Source: Pseudomonas uvaldensis
GTDB lineage: Bacteria; Pseudomonadota; Gammaproteobacteria; Pseudomonadales; Pseudomonadaceae
Assembly (NCBI RefSeq): GCF_021271205.1
Contig: NZ_JAIWKS010000011.1
Coordinates: 62,001-126,000 of the forward strand
DNA: 64,000 nt
Reading direction: 5' to 3'
Every line of letters begins with the position of its first letter. Positions within the stretch are counted from its first letter, which is position 1. The notes under the pieces were generated by a model. The model had not been told where the DNA came from. It did no database searches and was given only the letters and a program-made list of their open reading frames with translations. The position numbers were made by a program, and so were the translations under genes. Positions 26,491 through 35,893 of this stretch are shown here, piece after piece.

Positions 26491-27495
26491 TCAGACCGCC
26501 AGGCCCACCATCCGGGCCAATTCGACGGTGCGATTGGCGTAGCCCCATTCGTTGTCGTACCAGGCGTAGAGCTTGACCTGGGTGCCATTGATGACCATGG
26601 TCGACAGCGCATCGATGATTGATGAGCGCGGGTCGGTACGATAGTCGATGGACACCAGCGGACGCTCTTCGAAACCGAGGATGTCCTTCAATTCGTTCTC
26701 GGAAGCGTCCTTGAGCAACCGGTTCACTTCCTCGACCGTGGTGGCTCGCTCGACCTCGAAGACGCAGTCAGTCAGCGAAGCGTTGGCCAGGGGCACGCGT
26801 ACGGCGTGACCGTTCAGGCGCCCGCGCAATTCTGGAAAGATCTCCGCGATGGCCGTGGCCGAGCCGGTACTGGTGGGAATCAGGCTCATGCCCGAAGCAC
26901 GGGCGCGGCGCAAGTCCTTGTGAGGTTGGTCGAGAATGCTCTGGGTGTTGGTCAGGTCATGGATAGTGGTGATCGAACCATGGCGGATGCCCAGTTTCTC
27001 GTGGATCACCTTGACCACCGGCGCCAGGCAATTGGTGGTACAGGATGCCGCCGTGACGATGGGGTGTTCGGCGGGCTTGAACAGCTGATGATTGACGCCC
27101 ATGACGATGTTCAGCGCGCCCTTCTCCTTCACCGGGGCGCTGACCACTACACGCTTCACGCCTTGATCGAGGTATGCCTGGAGCACGGCGACCGTCTTCA
27201 TCTTGCCGCTGGCCTCGATCACCAGATCGCAGGCCGACCAGTCGGTGTCGGCAATTGCCTTGTTGGCTGTGACCCTGATCTGTTTGCCGTCAATGACGAT
27301 GCTGTCGCCCTGGGAATCGGCCCGATGATTCCAGCGGCCATGCACTGAATCGAAGTTCAGCAGGTGCGCGTGGGTGGCCGCGTCGCCGGCCGGATCGTTG
27401 ATTTGCACGAACTCGAATTCCGGCCATTGCCACGCCGCCCGCAAAGCAAGACGACCGATACGCCCGAAACCGTTGATGCCCACTTTGATCGTCAT
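26491..27495 (-). CDS. ArsJ-associated glyceraldehyde-3-phosphate dehydrogenase
   Basis: The 334-residue enzyme has the NAD-binding start KVGINGFGRIGRLALRAAW, the catalytic cysteine in TAASCTTNCLAPVVK, and the C-terminal YDNEWGYANRTVELA. In ars operons this enzyme uses arsenate instead of phosphate to form 1-arseno-3-phosphoglycerate, which ArsJ expels. Three starts are close together (GTG 27507, ATG 27504, ATG 27495); I prefer 27495 because it gives the family's usual MTIKVGINGFG. The AT-rich leader (27505-27560) could carry the operator but no clear ArsR box is seen. Confidence 0.92.
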   Translation of the reverse strand: MTIKVGINGFGRIGRLALRAAWQWPEFEFVQINDPAGDAATHAHLLNFDSVHGRWNHRADSQGDSIVIDGKQIRVTANKAIADTDWSACDLVIEASGKMKTVAVLQAYLDQGVKRVVVSAPVKEKGALNIVMGVNHQLFKPAEHPIVTAASCTTNCLAPVVKVIHEKLGIRHGSITTIHDLTNTQSILDQPHKDLRRARASGMSLIPTSTGSATAIAEIFPELRGRLNGHAVRVPLANASLTDCVFEVERATTVEEVNRLLKDASENELKDILGFEERPLVSIDYRTDPRSSIIDALSTMVINGTQVKLYAWYDNEWGYANRTVELARMVGLAV

Positions 27496-27761
27496 GCTTG
27501 CCATCACCCATATGCGAAAAACCGAATATATGTTTTTCCAAATATAAAGAAAAGCCTTGCTCCGCTTGTCCCTGGTGGGGCGCTTGCGAGTGCTGCATGC
27601 AACGAGAACTCCTGCGCAGGTCGTTCAAATTTTGGCCCGACCTTGATTTGAAGAAACCTCAGCCTGCTTTCCCGTAGTACAGTGCACGACATGAAAATCA
27701 CCGGCCACTTCGAGGCATCTGAAATGGCCAGGATCCACCTACCGTCCCCAGCGATATCAGC

Positions 27762-29477
27762 ATGATCGAAATCACCGAAGTTTCCATTGCCCAACTGCGC
27801 GCAGCGCTCGAATCCGGCCAGACGACGGCGGTTGAGCTTGTCCAGGCCTACCTCGCCAGGATCGATGCCTACGATGGCCCCGACACGCCCACCGCGCTCA
27901 ACGCGGTCGTGGTTCGCAATCCCGAAGCGCTCGCCGAGGCGCAGGCATCGGATGCCCGTCGCGCCAGAGGCCAGACACTGGGGCCGCTCGACGGCATTCC
28001 CTACACGGCCAAGGACAGTTACCTGGTCAAGGGGCTCACCGCCGCTTCCGGCAGCCCGGCTTTCGCCAAGCTGATCGCCTATCGGGATGCGTTCACCATC
28101 GAACGGCTTCGTGCCGCCGGGGCGATCTGCCTGGGCAAGACCAACATGCCGCCCATGGCCAATGGCGGCATGCAGCGCGGGGTGTATGGCCGCGCGGAAA
28201 GCCCCTACAACCGCGACTATCTCACCGCCCCGTTCGCATCGGGCTCTTCCAATGGTGCGGGCACTGCAACGGCGGCCAGTTTCGCGGCGTTCGGCCTGGC
28301 TGAAGAAACCTGGTCGAGCGGGCGTGGCCCGGCATCGAACAATGGCTTGTGCGCCTATACCCCTTCCCGCGGGGTGATCTCGGTACGCGGCAACTGGCCA
28401 CTGACGCCGACGATGGACGTGGTCGTGCCCTACGCCAGGACCATGGCCGATCTTCTGGAAGTGCTCGATGTCGTGGTGGCCAATGACCCGGACACCCGGG
28501 GAGACCTGTGGCGCCTGCAACCCTGGGTGCCGATCCCGAGTGTAGACGCCGTCCGGCCCGTTTCCTATCCGCAGCTGGCCGCCAACGCAAGCGCTCTGGC
28601 CGGCGTCCGCTTCGGCGTTCCCCGCATGTACATCAATGCCGATCCCGAAGCCGGTACGGCCGAAGCGCCGGGCATTGGCGGTCCGACAGGGCAACGCATC
28701 GTCACCCGTGCCTCGGTGATTGCCCTCTGGGAGCAGACTCGCCAGGCGCTCGAAGCCTGCGGCGCACAAGTGATCGAGGTTGACTTCCCGCTGGTGTCCA
28801 ACTGCGAAGGCGACCGCCCGGGCGCGCCGACCGTGTTCACCCGCGGCCTGGTGTCCAAGGCGTTCCTGCACCATGAGCTATGGGATCTGTCGGCCTGGGC
28901 GTTCGATGATTTCCTGCGGGCCAACGACGATCCGGCACTCAACCGCCTGGCCGACGTCGACGGCCCGCTGATTTTCCCTCACGATCCGGGCACCCTGCCC
29001 AACCGTGAGGACGACCTTGCCGCCGGCATGGACGAATACGTGAATATGGCCAAGCGCGGTATCACACCCTGGGACCAGATCCCCACCCTGCCCGATGGCC
29101 TGCGTGGGCTTGAAGCGACACGCAAGATCGATCTGGAAGACTGGATGGACCACCTCGGCCTCGATGCGGTGATCTTCCCCACCGTGGCCGATGTCGGGCC
29201 AGCGGACGCCGACGTCAACCCGGTGTCCGCCGATATCGCCTGGAGCAACGGGGTCTGGGTCGCCAACGGCAACCTGGCCATCCGGCACCTGGGCGTTCCC
29301 ACTGTCACGGTGCCGATGGGCATCATGGCAGACATCGGCATGCCCGTCGGGCTGACATTTGCCGGCCGTGCCTATGACGATTCGACGCTGTTGCGCCTGG
29401 CCTCGGCGTATGAGTCCCTGGGATCGAAACGTCAGGTTCCACCCCGGACGCCGCCGCTGTCGGCCAGGGGGCGCTGA
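27762..29477 (+). CDS. Amidase signature family enzyme
   Basis: The 571-residue hydrolase has the Ser-cisSer-Lys elements: lysine in PYTAKDSYLVKGL, the glycine/serine-rich FASGSSNGAGTATAASF and SSGRGPASNNG. N-terminal IAQLRAALESGQTTAVELV is typical. It lies alone between the arsenic pair and a convergent LysR gene. It is longer than GatA-type amidases because of an insert around residues 270-400. Substrate amide unknown; no signal peptide seen. Confidence 0.88.
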   Translation: MIEITEVSIAQLRAALESGQTTAVELVQAYLARIDAYDGPDTPTALNAVVVRNPEALAEAQASDARRARGQTLGPLDGIPYTAKDSYLVKGLTAASGSPAFAKLIAYRDAFTIERLRAAGAICLGKTNMPPMANGGMQRGVYGRAESPYNRDYLTAPFASGSSNGAGTATAASFAAFGLAEETWSSGRGPASNNGLCAYTPSRGVISVRGNWPLTPTMDVVVPYARTMADLLEVLDVVVANDPDTRGDLWRLQPWVPIPSVDAVRPVSYPQLAANASALAGVRFGVPRMYINADPEAGTAEAPGIGGPTGQRIVTRASVIALWEQTRQALEACGAQVIEVDFPLVSNCEGDRPGAPTVFTRGLVSKAFLHHELWDLSAWAFDDFLRANDDPALNRLADVDGPLIFPHDPGTLPNREDDLAAGMDEYVNMAKRGITPWDQIPTLPDGLRGLEATRKIDLEDWMDHLGLDAVIFPTVADVGPADADVNPVSADIAWSNGVWVANGNLAIRHLGVPTVTVPMGIMADIGMPVGLTFAGRAYDDSTLLRLASAYESLGSKRQVPPRTPPLSARGR

Positions 29478-29489
29478 AACCCTCCCCGC

Positions 29490-30344
29490 CTACAATCGGA
29501 AGTGTCTCTGAAGGGTCCGCAAAAGCAGGCTCACCGCCTCATCGGCGTGTGAGGCCTGCGACCGCATGAACACCACCTCATGCTCTGCTATGACGGGCAG
29601 ATCGTCGAGAATCTGCATGCGCTCCGTTACACGCGCCCGATCTATCAGACTGATCGCCAGCCCGGCCTCCACGCAGGCCTTCACCGCCTGGTTGGAGGGG
29701 CTTTCCAATACGATGCGCAACCGGCGGCCGCTCTGCCTGAGCGATTCCATCATGGCCTGCCGATAAGGGCACTGCGAAGCATGCACGGCCAACGGAAGCG
29801 GCTCCAACGCCGTCACCGCCGTGTTCATCGACGCGACCCAGACGGGCGTGGTGGTTTCCAGCACCGGGTCCTGCCCAACACCCTGACCTTTTGGCTGGGT
29901 CACGATTGCCGCCTGGATTTTCCCACGCTGTACCTGATCCCGTAGCGCATAGCTGGGTGCCGTCTTGAGCTCCAGTACGACGTTTGGCCACGCCCCGGCA
30001 AAGGTCGGGAGGACGTCACGGATGACATGGTCGGCATACTCATCCGGCACACCAAAGGTCACGCGCCCTGCCAGGCGGGTGCCCTGCAGGTCGGCCAGCA
30101 CTCGATCATGGGTACTCAACAGCTCGCCCGTCGACATGAGCAAACGTTTGCCCAGCCCGGTCAGGGAGACGGATTGGTTATCCCGGTTGAGCAACCGTCC
30201 TCCGGCGATCGCTTCCAGCCGCTGTATGTGGACGCTCACCGCCGCCGGGCTTTTGTGAAGCTGCTCGGCCGCGGCGCTGAATTTTTCCAGCCGTGCCACG
30301 GTGTGAAAGGTGCGGATCAATTCGATATCGAGAATGGAAGCCAT
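29490..30344 (-). CDS. LysR-family regulator
   Basis: The 284-residue protein has the LysR helix-turn-helix (LDIELIRTFHTVARLEKFSA; KSPAAVSVHIQRLEAIAG) and a co-inducer domain. It is divergent from an EamA-type exporter gene and is its probable regulator. The start overlaps the region of a short dyad (30347-30361) that also contains its ribosome site, suggesting autoregulation. Confidence 0.9.
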   Translation of the reverse strand: MASILDIELIRTFHTVARLEKFSAAAEQLHKSPAAVSVHIQRLEAIAGGRLLNRDNQSVSLTGLGKRLLMSTGELLSTHDRVLADLQGTRLAGRVTFGVPDEYADHVIRDVLPTFAGAWPNVVLELKTAPSYALRDQVQRGKIQAAIVTQPKGQGVGQDPVLETTTPVWVASMNTAVTALEPLPLAVHASQCPYRQAMMESLRQSGRRLRIVLESPSNQAVKACVEAGLAISLIDRARVTERMQILDDLPVIAEHEVVFMRSQASHADEAVSLLLRTLQRHFRL

Positions 30345-30346
30345 GA

Positions 30347-30361
30347 TTCAGTTTTCCTGAA
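30347..30361. promoter_or_regulatory. TTCAG-N5-CTGAA dyad at the LysR start
   Basis: TTCAGTTTTCCTGAA is a 5-bp inverted repeat around TTTTC placed 3 bp before the LysR start codon and 58 bp before the divergent exporter gene. The LysR-type T-N11-A shape fits, and binding here would block the regulator's own translation start region. Confidence 0.4.
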
Positions 30362-30418
30362 CGACTGCTACAGGACATTTTGATTTATTAGATTAGTCCG
30401 CTCTCGTAGCCTTTGGGC

Positions 30419-31393
30419 ATGAACCGACCAAAAACACTGTCCCGCAGCCCCCTGACCAAGCCTGATTGGCGCTTGGCGATTCCATTGCCCATGCTCGAGG
30501 CTGCGCTGCTGCTGGCCTGGAGCTCGGGGTTTGTCGGTGCTCGGTTCTCGCTGGATTACGCACCCGTATGGCTGGTGGTGTTCTGGCGTTGCGTCCTGGT
30601 TTCGCTTGTCCTGTTTCCCTTCGTCATCAAAGCGTTGCTGCAGACCCCACGTACGGTGCTGCTGAAAAACGCAGGCATCGGGCTTCTGGCCATGGCGGGC
30701 TACCTGGCCGGTATTACTCAGGGAATCGCCCTCGGCGTACCCGCCGGCCTGGCTGCGCTGTTCGCCGACCTGCTGCCGATGGGCCTGGCATTGTTGAGCG
30801 CTGGCGTTCTCGGCCAGCGCCTGGCCTGGCCAGTCTGGGTCGGATTGGTGATCGGCCTGATCGGCGTTGCCCTGGTGACCCAGGGTGCACTGGCCTGGGG
30901 AAACGCCCCGATCTGGGCCTATGGCCTGCCGTTGTTGGGCATGTTTTCCCTCGCCGTCGCGACCCTCTGGCAAAAATCTCTGTGTCCTTCGCAGCGAATG
31001 GGCTTGCTGCCCAATCTCTGGTTGCAATGCGCGGTGTCGGGCCTTGCCTTCGCTATTGCCCAGGGCGCACAGGGTGGCCTTGCGCCGATACCCGGGACGG
31101 GATTCGCGCTCAGCGTGTTATGGACCGCGGGATTGTCGACGATAGGCGGCTATGGGCTCTATTGGATGTGCCTGCGTCGTGCGACCGCCACCCGCGTCAC
31201 CAGCCTTTTGTACCTCAGCCCGCCCATTACGATGCTGTGGGCCTGGGCCATGTTCGACGAACCGCTGTCCTGGCAAATGGCAGTGGGCATGGCTGCATCC
31301 GGAATCGGCATCTGGATGGTGGTACGTACGGAAGCTCGGGACGCACTACCAGGCGGTAGCCCTGCTACTTCGCCGCCGGGTACGTCAGCTTGA
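30419..31393 (+). CDS. DMT/EamA-family transporter
   Basis: The 324-residue inner-membrane protein has about ten hydrophobic segments and two EamA repeats (AALLLAWSSGFVGARFSLDY at the first, later GYGLYWMCLRRATATRVTSL and SPPITMLWAWAMFDEPLSW). Such carriers export metabolites or amino acids. ATG at 30419; a TTG two codons earlier is also in frame. It is divergent from a LysR gene and overlaps the convergent DUF488 gene by 29 bp at the 3' ends. Confidence 0.9.
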   Translation: MNRPKTLSRSPLTKPDWRLAIPLPMLEAALLLAWSSGFVGARFSLDYAPVWLVVFWRCVLVSLVLFPFVIKALLQTPRTVLLKNAGIGLLAMAGYLAGITQGIALGVPAGLAALFADLLPMGLALLSAGVLGQRLAWPVWVGLVIGLIGVALVTQGALAWGNAPIWAYGLPLLGMFSLAVATLWQKSLCPSQRMGLLPNLWLQCAVSGLAFAIAQGAQGGLAPIPGTGFALSVLWTAGLSTIGGYGLYWMCLRRATATRVTSLLYLSPPITMLWAWAMFDEPLSWQMAVGMAASGIGIWMVVRTEARDALPGGSPATSPPGTSA

Positions 31394-31901
31394 GCCCATG
31401 CACCTGCGCGACGGGATTCAACAAGGCCTTGCTCGCCTTGCCTTTGTCCATGATGTGAATGACTTCAACTTCCCGGACCAAAAGATAATCCGCAATGATC
31501 CTGCGATGGCAGCGCCACCAGACCGCTTCGGCACACATGATGGCGCAGCGTCGGGTTTCGCTCAGTGACAGAAGGCGTTCGAGGCCGACCTCGAACGTCT
31601 CCGTGAGTGCATGATCCGCGTAGTTATGAAAGCTCCGGTTGTTCCAAAAGCCGTTGGTTTGCTCGGGGATGGTCGTGGACTTCTTGCGCAACCCGCCGAG
31701 CTCCAGGATCCGGTCATGATGGATCCCGAACCCGGCCAACGAGTCGGGCAACGTATCCAGGTTGTACTGAGGATTTGTCCGGGATCGCGGGACCGTTCTG
31801 ACATCGACAATCGTATCCACGCCGAAGCCCTGAACGATTTCCACGAACTGCTCGAGGGTCCGGGTCGAATGGCCGATCGTATAGACGGTGCCATGACTCA
31901 T
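31365..31901 (-). CDS. DUF488-family protein
   Basis: The 178-residue protein has the DUF488 pattern: TVYTIGHSTRTLEQFVEIV, VDVRTVPRSRTNPQYN, and the cysteine-containing AIMCAEAVWWRCHRRIIADYL. Function of the family is unknown; the last motif suggests a nucleotide- or metal-binding site. ATG at 31901 with GAGGGTC upstream; the longer frame to 32054 runs into the trehalase gene. It follows trehalase by 22 bp and is probably co-transcribed with it. Confidence 0.88.
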   Translation of the reverse strand: MSHGTVYTIGHSTRTLEQFVEIVQGFGVDTIVDVRTVPRSRTNPQYNLDTLPDSLAGFGIHHDRILELGGLRKKSTTIPEQTNGFWNNRSFHNYADHALTETFEVGLERLLSLSETRRCAIMCAEAVWWRCHRRIIADYLLVREVEVIHIMDKGKASKALLNPVAQVHGLKLTYPAAK

Positions 31902-31923
31902 GGATGACCCTCGAGCAATTCTG

Positions 31924-33549
31924 TCATTGATCAACGGCTCCAGGACTTTGACCATATTTCTCCAGCAGCTTGAGTGTGACCCCGTTCGTCCAGCCGAAAC
32001 CGTCCTGCAGCTCGTATTCGCCCCCACCCCCGCCTTGCCCGGCGCCAGATACATCGTACTTCTCCACCAGTTTGTCCTCGTCTCGGTAGAGATTCTGTAC
32101 CTGCTGCAAGAAGCGCGTACCGATCTGCTGCGCGAGCTCGGTCTGCTGGTACCGGCTCAGCCCTTCCACCGCAACCCACTGCAACGGCGCCCAGCCATTG
32201 GGCTCGTCCCATTGCTGACCATTGCTGACCTGGGTGGTGGCAATTCCCCCGGGACGTACCAGGCCATCGCGTACCGCGTCAGCCGTGCGACGAGCACGCT
32301 CGGTGGAGGCAAGGCCGGTGTAGAGCGGGAACAGCGTCGCGGCGGTCAGTGCCGGGCGTTGCTGCTTCAGTTGCCAGTCGTAGTCCACGTAGTAGCCGCC
32401 CTCGGCGTTCCATAGATGCTTCTCGATGGCGCGCTGGCGCTGGTCCGCGCGCTGGCTGTACGCCTGGGTGCACGGCATGTTCCGGGTGGTGTCGCACGCC
32501 TTGGCGATGGTGCGCTCCAGGTGATACAACAGACTGTTCAGGTCCACCGGCACGATCGCGGTGGTGCGTATGGTCGACAGGTTTTTCCCGTCACCCAGCC
32601 AGCGGGAGCTGAAGTCCCAGCCACTTTCGGCACCGGCCCGCAGGTCACGCCACACCTCCTGCCTGAGCCTGCCGGACGCCTGCTCAGCAGTCTTGACGTC
32701 CTGCAACCACGACTCCTGCCGAGGCGTCGGGCTGGCATCCCAATAACGATTGAGCACGCTGCCGTCGGCGAGCTTGACGACATGCTGGACGGCGGCTCCA
32801 GGCTCAAGCGTACGGGCACCTTCCATCCAATAGGCATATTCTCTTTGCAATTGTGGCAGGTACCGGCCGTAGGCCTGGTCCCCTTCAATGTGCGCCTGCA
32901 ACTCCACCATATAGGCAAAGAACGGCGGCTGCGAGCGACTCAGGTAGTAAGTGCGGTTGCCATTGGGAATGTGGCCGTAGGTGTCGATCATGTAGGCAAA
33001 GTTATCGGTCATCTGGCGAACCTGGGCCCTGTCACCGCTTTGCTCCAGCCCCAGCATGGTGAAATAGGAATCCCAGTAATACATCTCGCGAAAGCGTCCG
33101 CCGGGCACTACATAGGGCTGCGGCAGTGGCAGCAGACTGCTGTACTGCGGCACTTCTCTGAATGTGCGGCTCAGTACGGGCCACAGATTGTCGATGTGTT
33201 CCTTGATCGGCGCGCCGGGTTTCGGCGCTGGGCTTTCGGCTTCGCCAGACTCGACGAAGTTGTCCTTGACGAACGCTTTCAGGTCGAAGCCGGTACTGCC
33301 ACGACGGGCCAGATAATCGGCGCTGATCGTCGAGGGATCGCGGATGGGCAGCGCATCCACGAAGTGCTTCTGATCGGTGAACACCTGGTCGCGCTGCACC
33401 GCTTCGAACAGTTCGGGGTAGGCCTGGTCGGGCGGTAGCGGAGTGCGACCCTGGGCATCGCTGTAGCTCCAGGTTGCGGCGGGTTGGCTTGAACAGGCCG
33501 CGCACAGCACGGCGGCGAAGGACAGGCTGGTGAAATGCAATGGTCGCAT
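31924..33549 (-). CDS. treA: Exported trehalase (GH37)
   Basis: The 541-residue glycosidase splits trehalose into two glucose units. GH37 signatures are clear: VPGGRFREMYYWDSYF and NGQQWDEPNGWAPLQW, plus the glycine-rich GAGQGGGGGEYELQDGFGW before the C-terminus. The N-terminus (RPLHFTSLSFAAVLCAACSS) is an export signal and may be a lipoprotein signal with Cys20 as the lipid site, though the lipobox is not ideal. The ATG at 33549 has CGGAG upstream; the 57-residue longer frame has no signal character. It acts in the periplasm or on the outer membrane. A 16-bp palindrome lies 60 bp before it. Confidence 0.92.
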   Translation of the reverse strand: MRPLHFTSLSFAAVLCAACSSQPAATWSYSDAQGRTPLPPDQAYPELFEAVQRDQVFTDQKHFVDALPIRDPSTISADYLARRGSTGFDLKAFVKDNFVESGEAESPAPKPGAPIKEHIDNLWPVLSRTFREVPQYSSLLPLPQPYVVPGGRFREMYYWDSYFTMLGLEQSGDRAQVRQMTDNFAYMIDTYGHIPNGNRTYYLSRSQPPFFAYMVELQAHIEGDQAYGRYLPQLQREYAYWMEGARTLEPGAAVQHVVKLADGSVLNRYWDASPTPRQESWLQDVKTAEQASGRLRQEVWRDLRAGAESGWDFSSRWLGDGKNLSTIRTTAIVPVDLNSLLYHLERTIAKACDTTRNMPCTQAYSQRADQRQRAIEKHLWNAEGGYYVDYDWQLKQQRPALTAATLFPLYTGLASTERARRTADAVRDGLVRPGGIATTQVSNGQQWDEPNGWAPLQWVAVEGLSRYQQTELAQQIGTRFLQQVQNLYRDEDKLVEKYDVSGAGQGGGGGEYELQDGFGWTNGVTLKLLEKYGQSPGAVDQ

Positions 33550-33608
33550 CAGCGGCTCCGTGTATTGTCGTTCCTGACAAAACGAGTGACCTGACGCGAT
33601 GGACCTCG

Positions 33609-33624
33609 GTTCATTTAAATGAAC
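33609..33624. promoter_or_regulatory. 16-bp perfect palindrome upstream of trehalase
   Basis: GTTCATTTAAATGAAC is a perfect palindrome without spacer, 60 bp before the trehalase start. Such symmetry suits a dimeric repressor; no regulator gene is adjacent. Confidence 0.5.
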
Positions 33625-33761
33625 ATCGGCCAAACCAGAGCGACCGAGCGCTTCGCCTCGACGAGTGACATTCAAGCCAGGATAGGCCCAGCCGATAACC
33701 ATTGAGTAGATGGACTCCAAGGCCTCGTCGGGCCCTGCTGGTCATATAAGGTAAACAATCG

Positions 33762-34532
33762 ATGGTCTTGCCGTTTAATCGCTTACTGGTGCTTGTCGTA
33801 TTGATGTTTGTGACCGCAGGCGGGTTTTCGCCGAATGCTGCGGCAGAGTCTGCGTTGCGCATCGTCACGGAGGAGCTGCCTCCGTACAACATGACCCAGG
33901 ATGGACGAGTGACCGGTATGAGCACCGAAGTGGTCGAGGCTGTCCTCAAGGAAGTCGGCGTGCACGCTTCGATCCAGCCCATGCCCTGGGCACGCGCCTA
34001 CGAGCTGGCCCTCAATGAAAGCAACGTCCTGATCTATTCCATCGCCCGCACGCCTGCGCGTGAATCGCTGTTCCAGTGGGTAGGCGCCATCGCTCCGACC
34101 CGGTGGTACCTGTATTCGCTGGCTGAACGGCCGGTGAAGCTCAATTCGCTGGAGGATGCCAGAAGCTTCCAGATTGCCACCGTCAACCAGGACGTGGGCG
34201 AGCAATACCTGATCTCAAAGGGTTTCCGCATCGGCGAGCAATTGCAATCAAGCACCAAGTACGAACACAACTATCGCAAGCTCAAGGTCGACCATGTGGA
34301 GATGTGGATTTCCAACGAGCTCAACGCGCTGTACCTGACCCGTCAGAACGGCGAGGATCCGGAAAAGGTGTTGATTCGTTCGCTGCCGATTCCCGACCTG
34401 AGCAGCGATGAAGGCCTGAGCATGGCGTTCAGCCGCAATACGCCTGTCGAAACGGTGGAGAAATTCCGTGCGGGCCTGGCAACCATCCGTCGCAACGGCG
34501 TCTACGATGCCATACTGCGCAAATGGTTGTGA
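33762..34532 (+). CDS. Periplasmic solute-binding protein, type 3 (cyclase-associated)
   Basis: The 256-residue exported protein has a signal peptide (LLVLVVLMFVTAGGFSPNAAA) and a bacterial solute-binding fold (LRIVTEELPPYNMTQDGRVT; MPWARAYELALNESNVLIYS). No permease gene is nearby; instead a membrane diguanylate cyclase starts 1 bp after its stop, so it probably works as a periplasmic sensor subunit. AAGGT ribosome site before the ATG. Confidence 0.88.
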   Translation: MVLPFNRLLVLVVLMFVTAGGFSPNAAAESALRIVTEELPPYNMTQDGRVTGMSTEVVEAVLKEVGVHASIQPMPWARAYELALNESNVLIYSIARTPARESLFQWVGAIAPTRWYLYSLAERPVKLNSLEDARSFQIATVNQDVGEQYLISKGFRIGEQLQSSTKYEHNYRKLKVDHVEMWISNELNALYLTRQNGEDPEKVLIRSLPIPDLSSDEGLSMAFSRNTPVETVEKFRAGLATIRRNGVYDAILRKWL

Positions 34533-34533
34533 T

Positions 34534-35886
34534 ATGGCGCGTAATGGCGAGACGGCGTCCGCGCAACAGACAAAGATAAAGGTATTCAGGTCCCTTGGGC
34601 GACGCCTGGTACTGGCGACGCTGTTGTTCTGTTTGATCTTTACCCTGGCGATGGTCACCTTGCGGACCTGGCTCGCCTGGGAACACAACCTGGCGGAAAT
34701 GAATTCGGAACTGGTCCTGATCGACCAGGTGTTCCAGAACACCCTGTCCCATGCCATCTGGGAAATGGACCGCGAATCATTGAACAAGCAGCTCGCCAGC
34801 GTCGCGAAGGCGGCACCGGTCGGTCGCCTGTTGCTCACGATCCCGCGTCCCGGCCAGTCGACCGAGGTCATCGAACTCAATCGATACAACACAGTGAACG
34901 CCGGCCCGGCGCCTGTGCTGCACCGCGAGCTGGTTGCCCAGCCCTATGCCGGCGCCCATGAAAAAGTCGGCGAACTGACGATCGAAGGCGATAACAATCT
35001 GCTCTGGGAACGCCTATGGGGCGAAGCTCGCAGCATCGTCATCACCCAGGTCATCCAGTCGCTGTTGCTGGCGGGCCTGGTCATGACCGTGTTCAACCGC
35101 CTGGTGACGGTGCACGTCGTCCACATTGCCCGGCACCTGGGGAACCTTACGCCGGGAACCCTCAAGCGACATTTCAAATTGCAGCGCAGGGTGCATGGCC
35201 AGGACGAACTGAGCCTGCTCGAATCCCAGGTCAACGAGCTTCAGGACAACCTCCAGGCCCACCTGGAACGCCAGCACCAGGACGAACTGGCGATGGCCGC
35301 CAGCCGCGATCAATTGGCCGATCTGGTCGAGGCCCGGACCGCAGAACTCAAGGCCGCCAACCAGGCCCTTGAAGCGCTGTCACGCCACGATGCATTGACG
35401 GGTCTGCCCAACCGTCGCTATTTCGATGAGCTCAAGGAAGTCGAATTCCGTCGGGCAATCCGCCACAAGACGCCGCTGACAATACTTATGTGCGATGTCG
35501 ACTTCTTCAAGGCCTACAACGACACCTACGGTCATCTCAAAGGCGATCAGTGCCTGCAACAAATTGCTGAAACCCTGCGTAGCGTCTTCGAACGTTCGGG
35601 CGAATTGACTGCTCGCGTGGGCGGCGAGGAATTCGTCGTGGTGTTGCCCAACGTCGACGCCAAACAAGCTCAAGAGGCGGCCCAACAAGTCCGTGCACGC
35701 CTGGCCGAACGCGAACTGCCCCACAGCGGTTCGGCGGTATCGACCTTCGTCACCTTGAGCATCGGCGTGGCCGAGCTGGACCCAGTGACCATGAACCATT
35801 TCGATCAGTTGCTGCAACGCGCCGACCAGGCGCTTTACCGGGCCAAACACCAAGGGCGCAATCGCGTCGCCATCCAAGACCAGTGA
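34534..35886 (+). CDS. Membrane diguanylate cyclase (GGDEF)
   Basis: The 450-residue protein has a membrane segment at about residues 23-45, a periplasmic part of about 130 residues, a second membrane segment (SLLLAGLVMTVFNRLVTVHV), a linker with coiled-coil character, and a GGDEF domain with active-site RVGGEEFVVV. The allosteric site five residues before is RSGE rather than RxxD, so product inhibition may be lost. Makes cyclic di-GMP from GTP. ATG at 34534; a longer frame starting in the previous gene is rejected. Sandwiched between two binding-protein genes. Confidence 0.92.
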   Translation: MARNGETASAQQTKIKVFRSLGRRLVLATLLFCLIFTLAMVTLRTWLAWEHNLAEMNSELVLIDQVFQNTLSHAIWEMDRESLNKQLASVAKAAPVGRLLLTIPRPGQSTEVIELNRYNTVNAGPAPVLHRELVAQPYAGAHEKVGELTIEGDNNLLWERLWGEARSIVITQVIQSLLLAGLVMTVFNRLVTVHVVHIARHLGNLTPGTLKRHFKLQRRVHGQDELSLLESQVNELQDNLQAHLERQHQDELAMAASRDQLADLVEARTAELKAANQALEALSRHDALTGLPNRRYFDELKEVEFRRAIRHKTPLTILMCDVDFFKAYNDTYGHLKGDQCLQQIAETLRSVFERSGELTARVGGEEFVVVLPNVDAKQAQEAAQQVRARLAERELPHSGSAVSTFVTLSIGVAELDPVTMNHFDQLLQRADQALYRAKHQGRNRVAIQDQ

Positions 35887-35893
35887 GACCTGT

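Noticed and set aside
27504..28874. A 456-codon frame antisense to the amidase
   Set aside because: No motif, overlaps the amidase active-site region on the opposite strand.
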